From Pipra filicauda (Eukaryota > Chordata > Aves > Passeriformes > Pipridae): a stretch of DNA of 64,000 nt. Position numbers and translations under genes: made by a program. Of this stretch, positions 1-11,585 are shown piece by piece. The stretch is from positions 124,001 to 188,000 of the forward strand of contig NW_024104350.1 in NCBI RefSeq assembly GCF_003945595.2. The letters run 5' to 3'. The first letter of the stretch is position 1; each line of letters opens with the position of its first letter. The notes beneath the pieces were generated by a model, which saw only the letters and a program-made list of their open reading frames with translations, ran no database searches and was not told the origin of the DNA.

Positions 1-2639
1 ACTTGCAGAGAGCCTGCAATCCGATATTCTATTGACATTTCCAAGCTTCGCCTGTCACTTTGTCAGCAAACTTCATCTGGATTTCAGGTTGCCCATAAAA
101 ACTTGAAAGCAGCTTTAGTAGCAAGAATTTGCAATGTGAACAGCTAGTTTAGAGGAGACTTTACTGGGCCCCTTTAAAGGAGAGCCTTCCCTTTAAAAGT
201 GAGTAAATAAGAGCTTCTATGAAACTTCCCCGTGAAACTTCATTGAAAATATGAACAGCAATAAATCCACTGCTGAGAAAAATGGTAATGTACAGCTGGG
301 CTCCACTCCTGCATAGCAATGGCACTGGAAAAATCACACACATTTCCCTTTTCCTTCTGTGTAAATTGACCTTTCAAAATTTAAGCTGTACCCTCTCTAA
401 AATGCCTTTTAGTGCTGCAAAACCTGGGTGAGGTTCAGTCTGTGGGATCACAGATGTCAAAACAGGCAAGGAGTCGTTTGAAAATAATGCAGGAAATACT
501 GTATCACACCCATCCTTGTTTGCCCCTCCTCCTGTGTAAAAAGATGAGTCCCACTTGTTCAAATGCTCATCTTCTCCATCAAAACGCTTCTAAACCATTC
601 TGCAAAAATGTGCTTATGGAGAGGATCTGGCACCCACATTCATTTGTCTGACCTATGCTGACAGTGTTCATCTGTAAATATTATGATATCCAGGAGAATA
701 TGTCCTGTGTGGTTTATTTCTGCATTTGTTTTGTTTTACCTTACTGAAGGACCAAATCTTGTTTAGATTTTAGAAGAAAAACTCCATTGATTTTGGGGCA
801 TAAATCCATCCTACATTTTGCCAGGCCACTTCCCTGAAAAAATTGGGTAGACTGAGAGTGTTATGCTTGTGCTGTATTATTTCTTAATGGAAGAAAGTTG
901 AAATAATTGCTTGTACAGTGGAATTACTGAATGAGAGATCTACTTGTGTCTCAACATTGATTGCAATCATTACTTAATTACAGCTCTCCCTCTTTCTGGA
1001 TAGATGCAAAAAGGTTGGGGGTTTTTTTTGAGGTTTTGTTTGTTTGCTTGTTTTATTTGGGGGGTTTTGGTTGTTTATTGTTTGGTTGGGGTTTTCTGTT
1101 TGTTTGTTTTTAATTACAGAGCAGGCCACAGGTCAAAAGGTGAAGGTTATACAAGCTGATTTCACTAAAAATTCAGTGTACAAGAACACTGAAAACAATC
1201 TGAAAGGGTTGGATGTTGGTGTTCTGAGTGACTCATTAAGGTCTGTTCATTGAAGAGTATTTTATGGCTGTGGTGTATTAAACAAACCCCGGTATAAATG
1301 ATCTGTCATAACAAATTAGCCAAAGCTGTCTAATGCATTTGAACTTTACTTATCATGAGTTTTAAAAGTGAATTAGGATTCTCCAAAGTCTTCTTGCTTC
1401 TGTGTGCAGTGGGTTTTTTACTGTGACACCTCTTCTGCCACTTTACAAGCGGCATCCAACTTGTGGGGGACTTTTTTCCATTTGACCTCAAGGAATTAAT
1501 TTTCACTATTGGTTGTTTTACAGCTGTTGGCAACTCTTATATTCAGTCTGAAATGAGCCTGTGGCTCACATTATCCAGTATGATTCATGAAGGAGCAGTG
1601 AAAAGATGGAGTTTTGAAGGTTTTTGCTGTTCTTTTTTAAGATGAACATCCTTTTAATAGTGAAGCAAATGAAACAACAGAACACAAACAAACAAACCCC
1701 CGAACTGTAGCAAAAGTCTATTTCTGTTACATGTAGTCAGCACTGATCAGAATCAGTGACTTCAGTGAGAACAAGACCTGATGTTAAATAGCATTTCTCT
1801 TCACATACAGCTCAAAATCTCCTGGGTCTTGAGGAGAAGCCATTTGTTTAACCAGATGAACTATGCACTTTGTCTAGATTTGGTTCTTACCATTATATTC
1901 TCTTTGACCAGTTAACAACGTTGAAATGCTTCATAATCCTCTTTCATGCAGTTTCCTCAATGAACCAAACATAGATGATGCAGGATTATTCTGCCGGTTT
2001 CTACTTCTAACACAGCAATGAGAAGTTGTAATTCCATTGAACAAGGGACAGATTCTGCCCCTGCTACAATCAGTGTGTATTAACTATTCAATTGAGTTGG
2101 AAAAGAACTGGGCCTGAAGAAGCATATTTTCATTGTCTCTTTCCTTTACAAGAATATTTAGTATTTCGTGCTTTTCAACTGATTAAGATTTGTGTTTCTC
2201 TGCTGTTTGCAACCAGCATGTTGACATGAACACGAGAAGCAGAAGAGCTTTGTAGTTCATCTCAACCTTGGCTTTCACTCCTTTTATGTCTCTCTAAACA
2301 TGACATGAAAATTAACAACAGATGCTTATCTTTCTTTGACTAGCAGAATTTACATCCCAAATTTGTACTGCTGCTTAATGACTTCAGATAGCAAATAATG
2401 TAATATCAATTGAAGCAAAGTAGCAGTTTGGTGAACTTGCTCCTCCTAGGGTTTTCACAAACAATTCCCCTTCTTCCAAATTATGAAGAGGAAAGCATTC
2501 TCTTAACCAGCATTCCTTGTGGTTTGGTCCAAATAATCTTCAAGTATTTTTTTGGTTTTCTTTTCCCCTCCCTGTCTGGATTCCTGCCAGGATCCTGCTC
2601 ACCACTTCTTGCAGTGTGATTGTCTGAGCTCCAGGTATC
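1..2639. other. No gene recognised; AT-rich single-copy DNA
   Basis: I see no exon, RNA gene or dated transposon in this stretch. Open frames on both strands are short and unlike any family I know. The only structured part is the G/T-rich tract at about 1010-1112, listed separately. Confidence 0.6.
1010..1112. repeat. G/T-rich low-complexity tract
   Basis: About 100 bases made almost only of G and T on the + strand, with runs such as GGGGGGTTTTGG and TTTGTTTGTTT. It is the first of several similar tracts in the window (also near 3360, 27350 and 30330 on this strand, and as A/C-rich versions near 5350, 37370 and 45250). No coding content. Confidence 0.85.
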
Positions 2640-2990
2640 CTGGCTCCCACAGATGTCAGTAGGATTGTCAGCACTGCACAAGAAGGACCTTTTCCCTCAG
2701 TCTGCACTCACGTGGGAAGTTGCCCAAGCCAATGTGCAGGACTTTGCATTTGGCCTTGTTGCACTTCTTGAGGTTCACATTTGCCCACACCTCAAGCCCA
2801 TCAAGGTCCCACTGTGTGGCATCCCTTCCCCCAGCTGTGTCAACTGTGCCACTCAGCTTGGTGTAACCCACAGACTTGCTGAGGGGACACTTGATCCCTT
2901 TTTCTATGTCCCAAGTAATGCTGGGACATTTCATGACCGTCAGCTGGAAGAAAAGTTCCATCTGGTCAGGCTTGCGTTGGATCCCAAAAC
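2640..2990 (-). mobile_element. CR1 LINE remnant (reverse-transcriptase region)
   Basis: Translation of the minus strand gives a degenerate match to the middle of the CR1 ORF2 reverse transcriptase. It includes the TKLSG motif just after the FADD catalytic box, a GRDATQWDLDGLE stretch, and NKAKCKVLHIG. The same motifs occur intact in the CR1 copy at 37.9-41.3 kb. Both the 3' tail and the 5' half are missing, and the FADD box itself is eroded to SVGY. This marks an old, 5'- and 3'-eroded insertion. Ends are approximate; flanking sequence to about 3120 could belong to it but is not recognisable. Confidence 0.75.
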
Positions 2991-3380
2991 GTAATATCTG
3001 CAGAGAGAGATTTGAGTTGTCTTTGGAAAAAGCCATGGGCTACAGAAGCTGGGAAAAACCCTCTTCATTGACCACATCCCTGTGGATTTTTCCTGCCTTA
3101 TCCAGCAGGATGTGAAGAGACTCTTTGCATGATGTTAACATATGCCCTGCCCAAGCCAGAGAGTTCACACCCTGATCGCCTCACCTATGCAGAAGACTTA
3201 TTGTGCTTTATCTCTCCCTTTGTGTTCCCTGAATCCTTGCATTCTGTAAAACCAGAATACCTTTTCTCCCCTGTAATTCCCCCAAGATAAAATGGGGTTT
3301 CCCCTATGATGTATGTGTAAGACCCCAAATTTGTTAACCTGGGTTAACCCCTTTGCGGGGTTTTTTTGGGTTTTTTTTTG

Positions 3381-3437
<57 letters not shown>

Positions 3438-4929
3438 CTTTTGGTTTGGTTTAGTTTTGGCAGTTTCTTGGGGGTTGGTTGGTTGATTTTGTGGGGGGCT
3501 TTCTGTTATTGTTGCCAAGGAAGAAAGCTAAGTGGAAAAAAAAGTCTGAGAAGTGTTCCTGGCTACTTACCCAGTGAAGAAAAACACAGGAAAAAGGCAG
3601 CTGGCCCAAGAGGGCTATTACATTCCTCTCTCCCCTCCTCTTCCCTCCACTACTCTGTAAACTTCAGAGTTGAGTGGTTCAGAGAAAGTGAGTGGAGAGC
3701 AAGGTCAAACACAGCTCTAATCACCCAAGTCCCACCTTGACAGCTTTGCAAGCATGAGGGGAGAGTGTAAAATCCACTGGAGGAGAAACTATTGCAGTTT
3801 GTACCTCCCAGATGTATCAAGGCAACTAGGACTGTTACTCCCTATGAACACATTAAAAATCTATTGGGCTTTCCCAGGGAACCTTTTGGAAATTCTGTGC
3901 AGCTAAACAATTGTGCTCGCTGCTGCTCAACAGGATAAAGGCTTGTTTCAGTGCAATGAGAGACTTTGCTGAAATGCTGTAACCTAGGAGGAGATGTCCT
4001 CCTGCTGCCAGACCTTGCTGCATTGTGAGCACAGCTTGACTTTGTGCCTGGGAAATAATCTTCAGTGAGCAGGTCAATGAAAATTAAATAAATGGACATC
4101 AAAGTTCTTCTCACCATCTTCAAATATACTCTGACATAGAATTTACTAGTAACTAGTGGAAAGAAATAATGGTAAAAACATATTGGTAAAGGAAAGGAAG
4201 GAGTCCAAAGCAACTTTGATGTAGACTAAAACCTATTTGGGGTGCAGGAGACAGAAGGGAATGGATGAACCTGGTGCCTGACCTGGAGCAGTGGAAGGGG
4301 AGTGATCCAGGCTGAGAACTGGTGATGTTTAGGGCTCAGTAGGTGGTCTGACGTGATCACTAAGACCTCTAGGGCAAAGTGTCCCCCCATGGAGACAAGA
4401 ACATTTATCCCACATCAGAGACACTGAGATGTGAAGCCACTTTCTTGGAATGCTTCTTGCAGGCACAGGGATGGCTGGTTAGTGTTAATGCTGTTTAATG
4501 GCTCAGAATATGTTAACACTGCAAGAGCTGGAGTATTTAATCCTTTCTTTACAGATTGTACAGCCTAAAATAACTTCTTGAAGAAAAAAGATGCAGCCTA
4601 CAGTAAGATTATAGCTGCTTGAATTCCCCTGTGCAGGCTAGGTTAACTTCTACAAGTGTGCTTTAGAAAGTATTGATCTGTCAACATGGAAGGCAAGGCA
4701 GAAGAAAGATTTCCAGTGACCTCAGTGGGCTTTGGCTCAATCCCCAGTGAGACAGAATGGATCAGCATAAACCCAGAAATCTGCTGATAATGGATATTGT
4801 GTTTCAAGCAAAAGTGTAGTGTTGTAATTCATCTTATTTAGACACTCAGTCCCGGTAGGGTTTTTAAAGCACGAATTTCTTGCAGGGAAGTGGCTTGGCT
4901 GAGTTAATCAGACCAATTGATACCTCTTA
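2991..4929. other. No gene recognised; contains long poly-T
   Basis: Apart from the T-rich tract at 3341-3490 nothing coherent is visible. A short frame with a poly-F or poly-K product across the T run is a low-complexity artefact. Confidence 0.55.
3341..3490. repeat. T/G-rich tract with a 55-base T run
   Basis: An uninterrupted run of 55 T occupies 3383-3437, preceded by GGGTTTTTTT blocks and followed by G/T-rich sequence to about 3490. Homopolymers this long are unstable and error-prone in assembly, so the exact length should not be trusted. Confidence 0.9.
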
Positions 4930-5240
4930 GCGAACACTGAACTGCTGTTATAGAAACTCTGGGCTCGCCACTGAGAGGTGCTGCGAGAGCGTGTGAGCGA
5001 GGCAGGAGCGGCAGCGAAACCCCATCCTGTGCCTGGGGAGAAACCACCGTGCTCGCTAAAACCCGCGGGAACGGAGGGTGCTCGGGAGCACACCGGGTTG
5101 TACGAAAATCAGAACGAGTCAGGGTTCGGAGAACAAATTAGATCTTTAGGCTTGTACCGTTCGTACAAACAAAAAAGTTTAAAAATTACGGGGAGCCACG
5201 CAGCTGTGTGAGCAGATACCTCGGGGGGCACTATGACCAC
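4930..5240. promoter_or_regulatory. Small CpG-rich patch, possible CpG island or promoter
   Basis: By eye there are roughly 22 CpG dinucleotides in about 300 bases here, while the flanking kilobases have few. The patch includes a CCGCGGG core and a near-perfect hairpin at about 5152-5168 (TTGTAC, short loop, GTACAA). No TATA box or convincing first exon is visible, so promoter activity is only inferred from composition. Alternatives are a decayed GC-rich repeat or an enhancer. Confidence 0.3.
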
Positions 5241-8200
5241 AAAATAAAGCCCTGCCGGGTTTGGCTGCTAATTTATTTATTTCGTTTCTTCTAATGGTTC
5301 ATGCACTCATTCAACTACTCTATCCAAAGGTATATACTGTATTTTTTTTTAAAAGGAGTAATTAAAAACAAACAAACAAAAACCCCCAAACAAACAACAA
5401 CAACAAATGCTGATTTCAACGGTGTTTTTCTTAGCCAGAACTCAGCAAAACCCAGGTAAAGACACCAAAGACTGTGGCTCTTATCCTTTTCACTGTGCTC
5501 CATACAAGCAGAAATACTTCTGGGTCTTGCTCTGGTAGAGCAAACAATGATAGAAGTGACATTAAGGTAAACGGAACATCTTTCTGCCTTTGAAGAACAT
5601 GAAAGAATGTTATACACCTTCTCACTGATCAAAGGTGGTTCTATTGCCCTGCTTGTTACAGATACAGACTGCTTTATTTGTCTAATATTTGCAGCAGATA
5701 CGGCCATTTTAATCTGTCACTCCAATTTCCTGGTTTGTCTTTGGACAATAAGGCTTGGTGTGAAAATGTAGCTGAGTATTTACACACTCTTTTTATTCTA
5801 GCTTGAGTTTTTACCTGCGTCTCCTTTCCAAACCACTCCACCCCCTACTCTCCAGCCTGTGCTTAGCAGCACTGATGATTTAAGACCACAGTCATACATT
5901 TCACTTCAGACAGAATGGATATATCTCAGATATGACCAAAATATTCTCCCTCACACACAGGAGAGCAGTGACAGAGGGACCTGAGAGCACAGGGGAGTGG
6001 GAGAAAGAAAAGAAGTCTGGAAAAGGACTTTAGAGTGAAGGATTCAGCTCAGCTTAAACAACTGAAGGAGCTCATCACAGTGAGCTGCTCCAGGGTTTGC
6101 TGTGGCTTGGTCTGTGTCTGATTCTTTCACTGATCTCAGGTACATAGGTAGTTCATGCTGTGAATTGGTTTCTCGACTTCCTTAATTTGTTTTGGTCTTT
6201 AGCTGGGACCAATGGGAAAAGTAAAGACCTTCTAATATGAAGATAAATCAAACATTTTCCTAGCAACAATCAAACACTTTGTCACTTCAACCAAGGGCCT
6301 GTCTCTCGTTGTTTCTCTCTTCTCTCCTGTATTTTACAATGCAAAAATGTCTGGTTCACCTGGAAAGAAAGTGTTTTACTGAATAAAGGTATGCTTATTA
6401 GGAAAGCACCTAGGAGAAGAAGAGAACCTGGGGACAAGAGTTGCCTAGGGAAAGGGATAAGAGATTTACAGAAGAAGTGGACCTGGTGGCAAAAAAGACT
6501 TGTGGACGTGTCTGCAAGATGTGAGTTTTGAACATAACCTCCAGCGAGACAACCTACGAATGAGATCTGGAGACAGAAACATTAGGAATGTGTCAATTCC
6601 TTACAGTTGAGGGACAAGAACAGAGATCTAGGAGAGCAAAACATGTAGGCATGGAGATAGAAACCAGCTTGTGAGGCAAATGAGAATTTTTTGTAAGGAA
6701 GTTCTTCAGACTGTAATGACTAAAAGTTTCTGAAGATGTTGTATGTATATCACCCTTAACCACTTGCACCCAAATACAATATGTGAGTTGCTCGGAATGG
6801 ATGAACAAAGCACATTCTGCCTTTTTTTTTTTCCAGAGCAGTAATAGTTTTGAAAAGGAGGATGCATTCTGTACCAAAAAAACAAAACCAAAACCCAGCA
6901 GAAGCTCTTGGTATCTGAAACAAATGTTCGCAGAGCACTAACTATCCTCACATGCTGATTTTATAGATCCAGGCTTTAAAAGGCAGCTTTCTTCCCCCAG
7001 AGCCTGACCCACATAATAAATCAATAAATAGATCAATAAATAAAGTAACCAAATGTCTGTGCTGCTGATACACAGTAGATGCCAGCTTCTCTTCCTGTTC
7101 TGTTTGGCACATTCCCATGAACAGCACAGGGTGGGTGGCCCATCCATTGATAATCACCTTAATTTCCAGGGCTGCCTCTGTTATTAAGCTGTGACACTGA
7201 TCCCATCTGGATTACAGAAACCCGTTTTCCTGATGAAATCACAGCGAATTTCAGTAAAAGTTGAATAATACTCTTTCAATATTGAATCACTGCGTGGATC
7301 TGGGCATATGGCAAACATATGAACAACATGCTGTACTCCCAATCTATTGTTTTACTTTGTTTCCAGCAGTTTCAGTCCAGAAAAATCCATTGCTAATAAA
7401 TTATTTGTGATGGTTTGTTAGGGGAAAAAGATGTTATAGCAGAAGAACATCCTCCCCTCCTTGCTGCCTGCCTTTTGAGGTAGTATTAATGTTGTACACA
7501 GACAACTTTTTAATTTTTTTTTTTTTTTATTATAAGCAAGTCTGGCAAAAAGAAAACTCTATAGTAAGAGTGAGGCAAGGTTTATCAGGAAAGATAATGT
7601 CCTTTGTTAGATTGAGTGTCATATTTGGATAAAAGAGGCAATCTTACAGACACATATGCCCTTCTTAAGGTTCTAATGTATTAAATAATAAAATATTGTC
7701 TCTCCTGACAAACTTTGTCTGCTTTTACCCTTGTACCTTGTATCACAGCTACATAACCACAACTGTTAGTATAATGAATTCATATGCTTGTGAACAGTTT
7801 TCATAGATACTTGAAGCTGAAAATTTCAGATGTTGCTTTTGGAGTTTGCTTTCTGAGGATACGCTCTCATTCGTCTCATTTCTTTCCTTTTTCTTTTTTT
7901 TCTTTCTTTTTTTTACATTCTGTAATGTTACAGGCTTCACAGTAAAAATGAAAATCCCTGTATTTTCAAGATTTCATTTTAATTTTTAGATTTGCACTTT
8001 GGATATCCTCTGGTGCAGATACAGACCTCTGCTTAATGTCAGCAACAGCTTTAATGACTCTGTAGAGACAGTCTCTGGCTCCCCAGGTGCCATATAATTC
8101 CAGCACTGGGCATATTCTTAATCCCATTTAAATGTGAAGTAATTTGCTACCTTTTCTCCTAAAGAAGGGCCACCCAGCACTGTCTGATATGATGGGGGTG

Positions 8201-8639
8201 TTCACAAACACAGCAAGAAGGTGAAAACTGCTTATTCAGTGCATTTTCTCACCCTATTTCACACTCTAGCACATCTAGCTGGTGCATCTGTATCTATGCT
8301 GAAGATGGATATATCCTGCTTTAGAGCTGTTCCTGCACATGGATTTGGCCTTCTCCTTTTTCTTCACCAATCACTTCCTTGTGAAATCTTAATTTCTGTT
8401 GTAGGATGTTTCTTCCCTGCCCGAGGAAGCAGTGCAAAGAGTAACTACAGCCTCTCACAGGGTTTGAGATGCTTCCCTTCTGCCTCCATCTGCGACTGGC
8501 AGCTGCATGGGGCATCCCTCCTCCTCCTCCTTACAGCACTGCTCTTTGCTCCTGGTGCTCAAAAACTGTGCTGCTGGCCCTGGCCTTGAGCAATATGAAA
8601 CTGTGCCACGTGATTTGATGTGAGGTGATGGGCTAGCCC
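5241..8639. other. No gene recognised
   Basis: Single-copy AT-rich DNA. Minor low-complexity items: an A/C-rich stretch at 5343-5408, AATAAAT-type direct repeats at 7013-7045, a T run near 7510-7528 and a pyrimidine-rich stretch at 7876-7917. Open frames are short and unrecognisable. Confidence 0.55.
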
Positions 8640-9420
8640 CTCTAGGGATGAGGTGCTGCCCCCAGTTCCACCATCTCATGGCTGCGCTTCGCGAACGAAG
8701 ATTTGGGAAGGACTCTGCCCACGTTTGTTACAAACACACTGGTGGCTAAACAGGCCAATATGAGACAGACACGTCCTGTTACAAAAGGCACAGCAGGAAG
8801 ACTCCTTAGGTGGTAAATTCTGCAAGACACGATTCTTTCTGCCTTGTCTTTTCTCCTCAAGGTTGATCCTGCTGCCTTCTCAAAGGCATCAGCAGCGTTA
8901 GAGATGGGGTGTCTCCAGAGCTCCCAATTGGAGGCCAGAGTAGACCAGTTCTGTTGATCAATATGGCCAAGGCTGAGATGTTGTTTCAGGCAGTCCTTGT
9001 ATCTCCTCTTTGGGGCTCCTCTCTTGCAGCAGCCGGTGGCAAGTTCACCATAAAGCAAGATCTTAGGGAGGGGGTGGTTGGTCCTTCATCCTGGAGACGT
9101 GCCCTGCCCAGCACAGCTGTGTTCTCAGCAACATGGCCTCAATACCTGTGACTGCTGCCTGTTCTAGAACAGATGGATTGGTCACATCATCTGACCAGGG
9201 GATGTTCAGGATTGTTCGCAGGCAGCGTTGATGGAAGCGTTCCAGGAGTCGCAGGTGGTGGCGGTGGATGACCCATGATTCAGATCCATATGAGAGAGTA
9301 GACAGCACTGTGGCTCTGTAAACACTGATCTTGGTACTTTTCTTCAGGTGTTTATTACACCATATGAGATAGCAATATTGAAGAGATAATTGGACTATCT
9401 CTTCAGGTGAACCAGACATC
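8640..9420 (-). mobile_element. RTE-like non-LTR retrotransposon, C-terminal remnant of the polymerase
   Basis: Two minus-strand frames, 9419-9063 and 9058-8642, together cover the C-terminal tail that follows the reverse-transcriptase domain in RTE-like LINEs. Visible motifs are SVYRATVLSTLSYGSESW, LRLLERFHQRCLRTIL, a LEQA...IEAMLL stretch and WAGHVSRM, then GAPKRRYKD and WSTLASN. A frameshift separates the two frames near 9060. A further shift hides a C-x2-C ... H-x3-C zinc-finger-like end in another frame near 8700-8800. It is clearly not CR1: CR1 lacks the YGSESW/WAGHVSRM layout. The 5' part (endonuclease, catalytic core) is absent and the copy abuts a CTG repeat. The clade name is by motif memory only; a related clade is possible. 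Confidence 0.7.
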
Positions 9421-9448
9421 TCTCTCTAAACTTTGAGGTTCATCTATT

Positions 9449-9470
9449 TGCTGCTGCTGCTGCTGCTGTA
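9449..9470. repeat. (CTG)n microsatellite
   Basis: About seven uninterrupted CTG/GCT units lie about 30 bases beyond the 5'-broken edge of the RTE-like remnant. Confidence 0.9.
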
Positions 9471-10777
9471 ATAATACCTTAGATTTCATTATAACTTGCA
9501 GGGACAATATAACCCTCTGATATTTGTGGCACCATTCACGCTCCTGGCCCCCTGTAAGTCATAAAACTCATACCCATTTGTAAAGATTGTCACAACACAG
9601 ACAGCAAAAGTATGTTAAAACAAAATTCTGACAATTCTGACAATTCTGACAGCTTCCCCCATGTGCAAAAGTGAGATGGAACTACAACAACCCCAAGTTG
9701 TCTTGCTTTGAAGAGTGTGGCACTTGTGCTGCTGTGCCCCAAAGGAGTGCCTCATCTCTTTCAAATCAGACCCTGAGCACAGTAACCACAGCAGCACCTG
9801 TCACACCCAAAATTCAAACTGGCATGAGCTGCAACTGCATATCTGGTGCAAGTGCACAGGGGAGACGCTGTAGCTGCCACTCCTCCCCATGGGGCAGTGT
9901 CAGGGAGCCTCCCCTCACAGCACAGTGCCAGGGCATTGCAGGCATATTTTGGGTTTCTCTAACATTTCACTTTGCTGGTAGAGGACAGAGAAAAGGAAAT
10001 AATGCCAGGAAAAGGAAATAAGCTCACGGGGTTTTTTTCAAATATTTTCCGTGGTGTTACTCCAAATATGTGTATGATTTGGAAAAAAAATAAAAAGGGA
10101 ATGCCAACGGACCTGCCATTCCACTGTAATCTAGTCGAGATAAAATTCTGCATGGTGCTTCAGGAGAATGGCAGATAAATGTCATTTATCCCTGAGTTGT
10201 GTTCCTAGCTGCCCTACCTCCTACCCCCAGCAGTCTGTGTGGTGCACTGACATCAATTTGTACTTGTGGGAGTTCACTACCACATAGGGAGCAATTGTTG
10301 CCTTTCAGGATGCAGCTTTTTTTCTTTTGAGACCATTAGTCTTTGCTATCAAACCCAAACATTGGAAAAAATGGGGAGAATCAATCCTACAATGACTCAT
10401 TTACAAGGCATGAAGCTTTAGGATATTAAAATGTACTGAAAAAGGGTCTTCACTTTGTTGGGCTCCCTCATGTCCTCTGCTTTGAACTTGACTCACCCTA
10501 ATTAATATGAAGTTTCCTGGAGTCAGGTTAAAAAGAAGAAGAACAGAATGAATCATAAAGGATATTTAATCAGGCAAATGTCTTTGATACCAGGAAAGAA
10601 GGACAGCACTAGGGAAAATCTGTTCCATTGGAATATGGTAGTTCAGAATATGTTTATGCTTGTAGAAGCATAATAGTCTTTTGTTCTCCATTTAGATATA
10701 TTTTGGAAGTATAATAAGAAGTTACCCAGTAGTTTCTCATCAGGTGGTGTCCTGGGTGTATTCTGACCCATAGCAGT
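9471..10777. other. No gene recognised
   Basis: Contains a small tandem repeat at about 9623-9650 (three copies of a 9-base unit ACAATTCTG) and otherwise unremarkable sequence. A 116-codon + strand frame at 9671-10021 resembles nothing I know and has no splice or promoter context. Confidence 0.5.
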
Positions 10778-11411
10778 TGTGCTGGTTTAAAGGTAAACCA
10801 GCAGGGGAAATGAACTCAACTCGAAAGAGAGATTATAAATCAGAATAACAATTTAATAAAATAATACAATAAGTACAATTATACAGACAAACAATTGGTT
10901 TTAACCCACATAACCCAAATATATAACCCAGCACCTTGGGGCATGAACAGAGTGGTGTTCATTGGGCCCCCCGAGTCCAAAGGGAGAGGGGAAAAACCTG
11001 TTGGTGAGAGTGCTGGTGCAATCTGGTCAAAAGTGGTGATTGCAGTCCAGTCGAGAGTGGTGGTCTCAGTCTGGTTGAGAGCGGTGAGCTGCAGTCTTCC
11101 TCTGGATCCCACGAGTGGTTTAAAAGGTCTCAAGACTCCAAGATTATATATCCTCCAGTTCAGGCAGGAATGCTCAATGCCTCCCTCAGGGCAGGGAGTT
11201 CCACAAAGGGTGTGAGGACAAGAGCATCCTCCTATCTCACAGGCCTCTTAACACCCAGTTTATAGCCTGAGGAGTCAGGCTCTATGGGCAGATAGTGTAA
11301 ATGGTTCATTGATAACAGTTTCTGGGAAATGGCATGGAAGGCTGTAGAATACACAGTTTTGGGTTACACCCATCCAGTGATGAACTGGTCTCAGCTGTTC
11401 TAACTAGGACA
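10778..11411 (-). mobile_element. Solo LTR of the ERVL-like provirus family
   Basis: This 634-bp block aligns along its whole length with the LTRs of the provirus at 46.4-53.2 kb, in the same orientation. It begins TGTGCTGGTTTAAA and ends CTAACTAGGACA on the + strand, so the LTR reads TG...CA on the minus strand. There is no internal sequence next to it, which marks a solo LTR left by recombination. Flanking pentamers are GCAGT and GCAGC, a 4/5 match consistent with a decayed 5-bp target duplication. It lacks the 52-bp internal duplication seen in both proviral LTRs, so it belongs to an older or sister subfamily. Its terminal hairpin (GCTGGTTTA, 4-base loop, TAAACCAGC) is perfect. Confidence 0.9.
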
Positions 11412-11585
11412 GCAGCATTTTGGAAATGGCATTTAACATCTAAAATGAGATGAAACATAATTCTTCAAGTTTATGAGTGTAGGTTATAAAGACCATGAGT
11501 GATGGTCTGGCAGAAGGGTCCTGGCAAGGAGGATTACAGTGGATTTTAATAGGACTTTGGAATGTAATGAGGGTACTTTTGATGT
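11412..11585. other. Spacer between two solo LTRs
   Basis: 174 bases of ordinary sequence separating two independent LTR insertions; no motif recognised. Confidence 0.5.

Noticed and set aside
3340..3437. Hairpin AACCCC...GGGGTT followed by T run, resembling a Rho-independent terminator
   Set aside because: The window is vertebrate nuclear DNA; the resemblance comes from a low-complexity G/T tract, and no gene ends here.
3198..3740. Frames with poly-lysine or poly-phenylalanine products across the T run
   Set aside because: They are translations of a homopolymer, not proteins.
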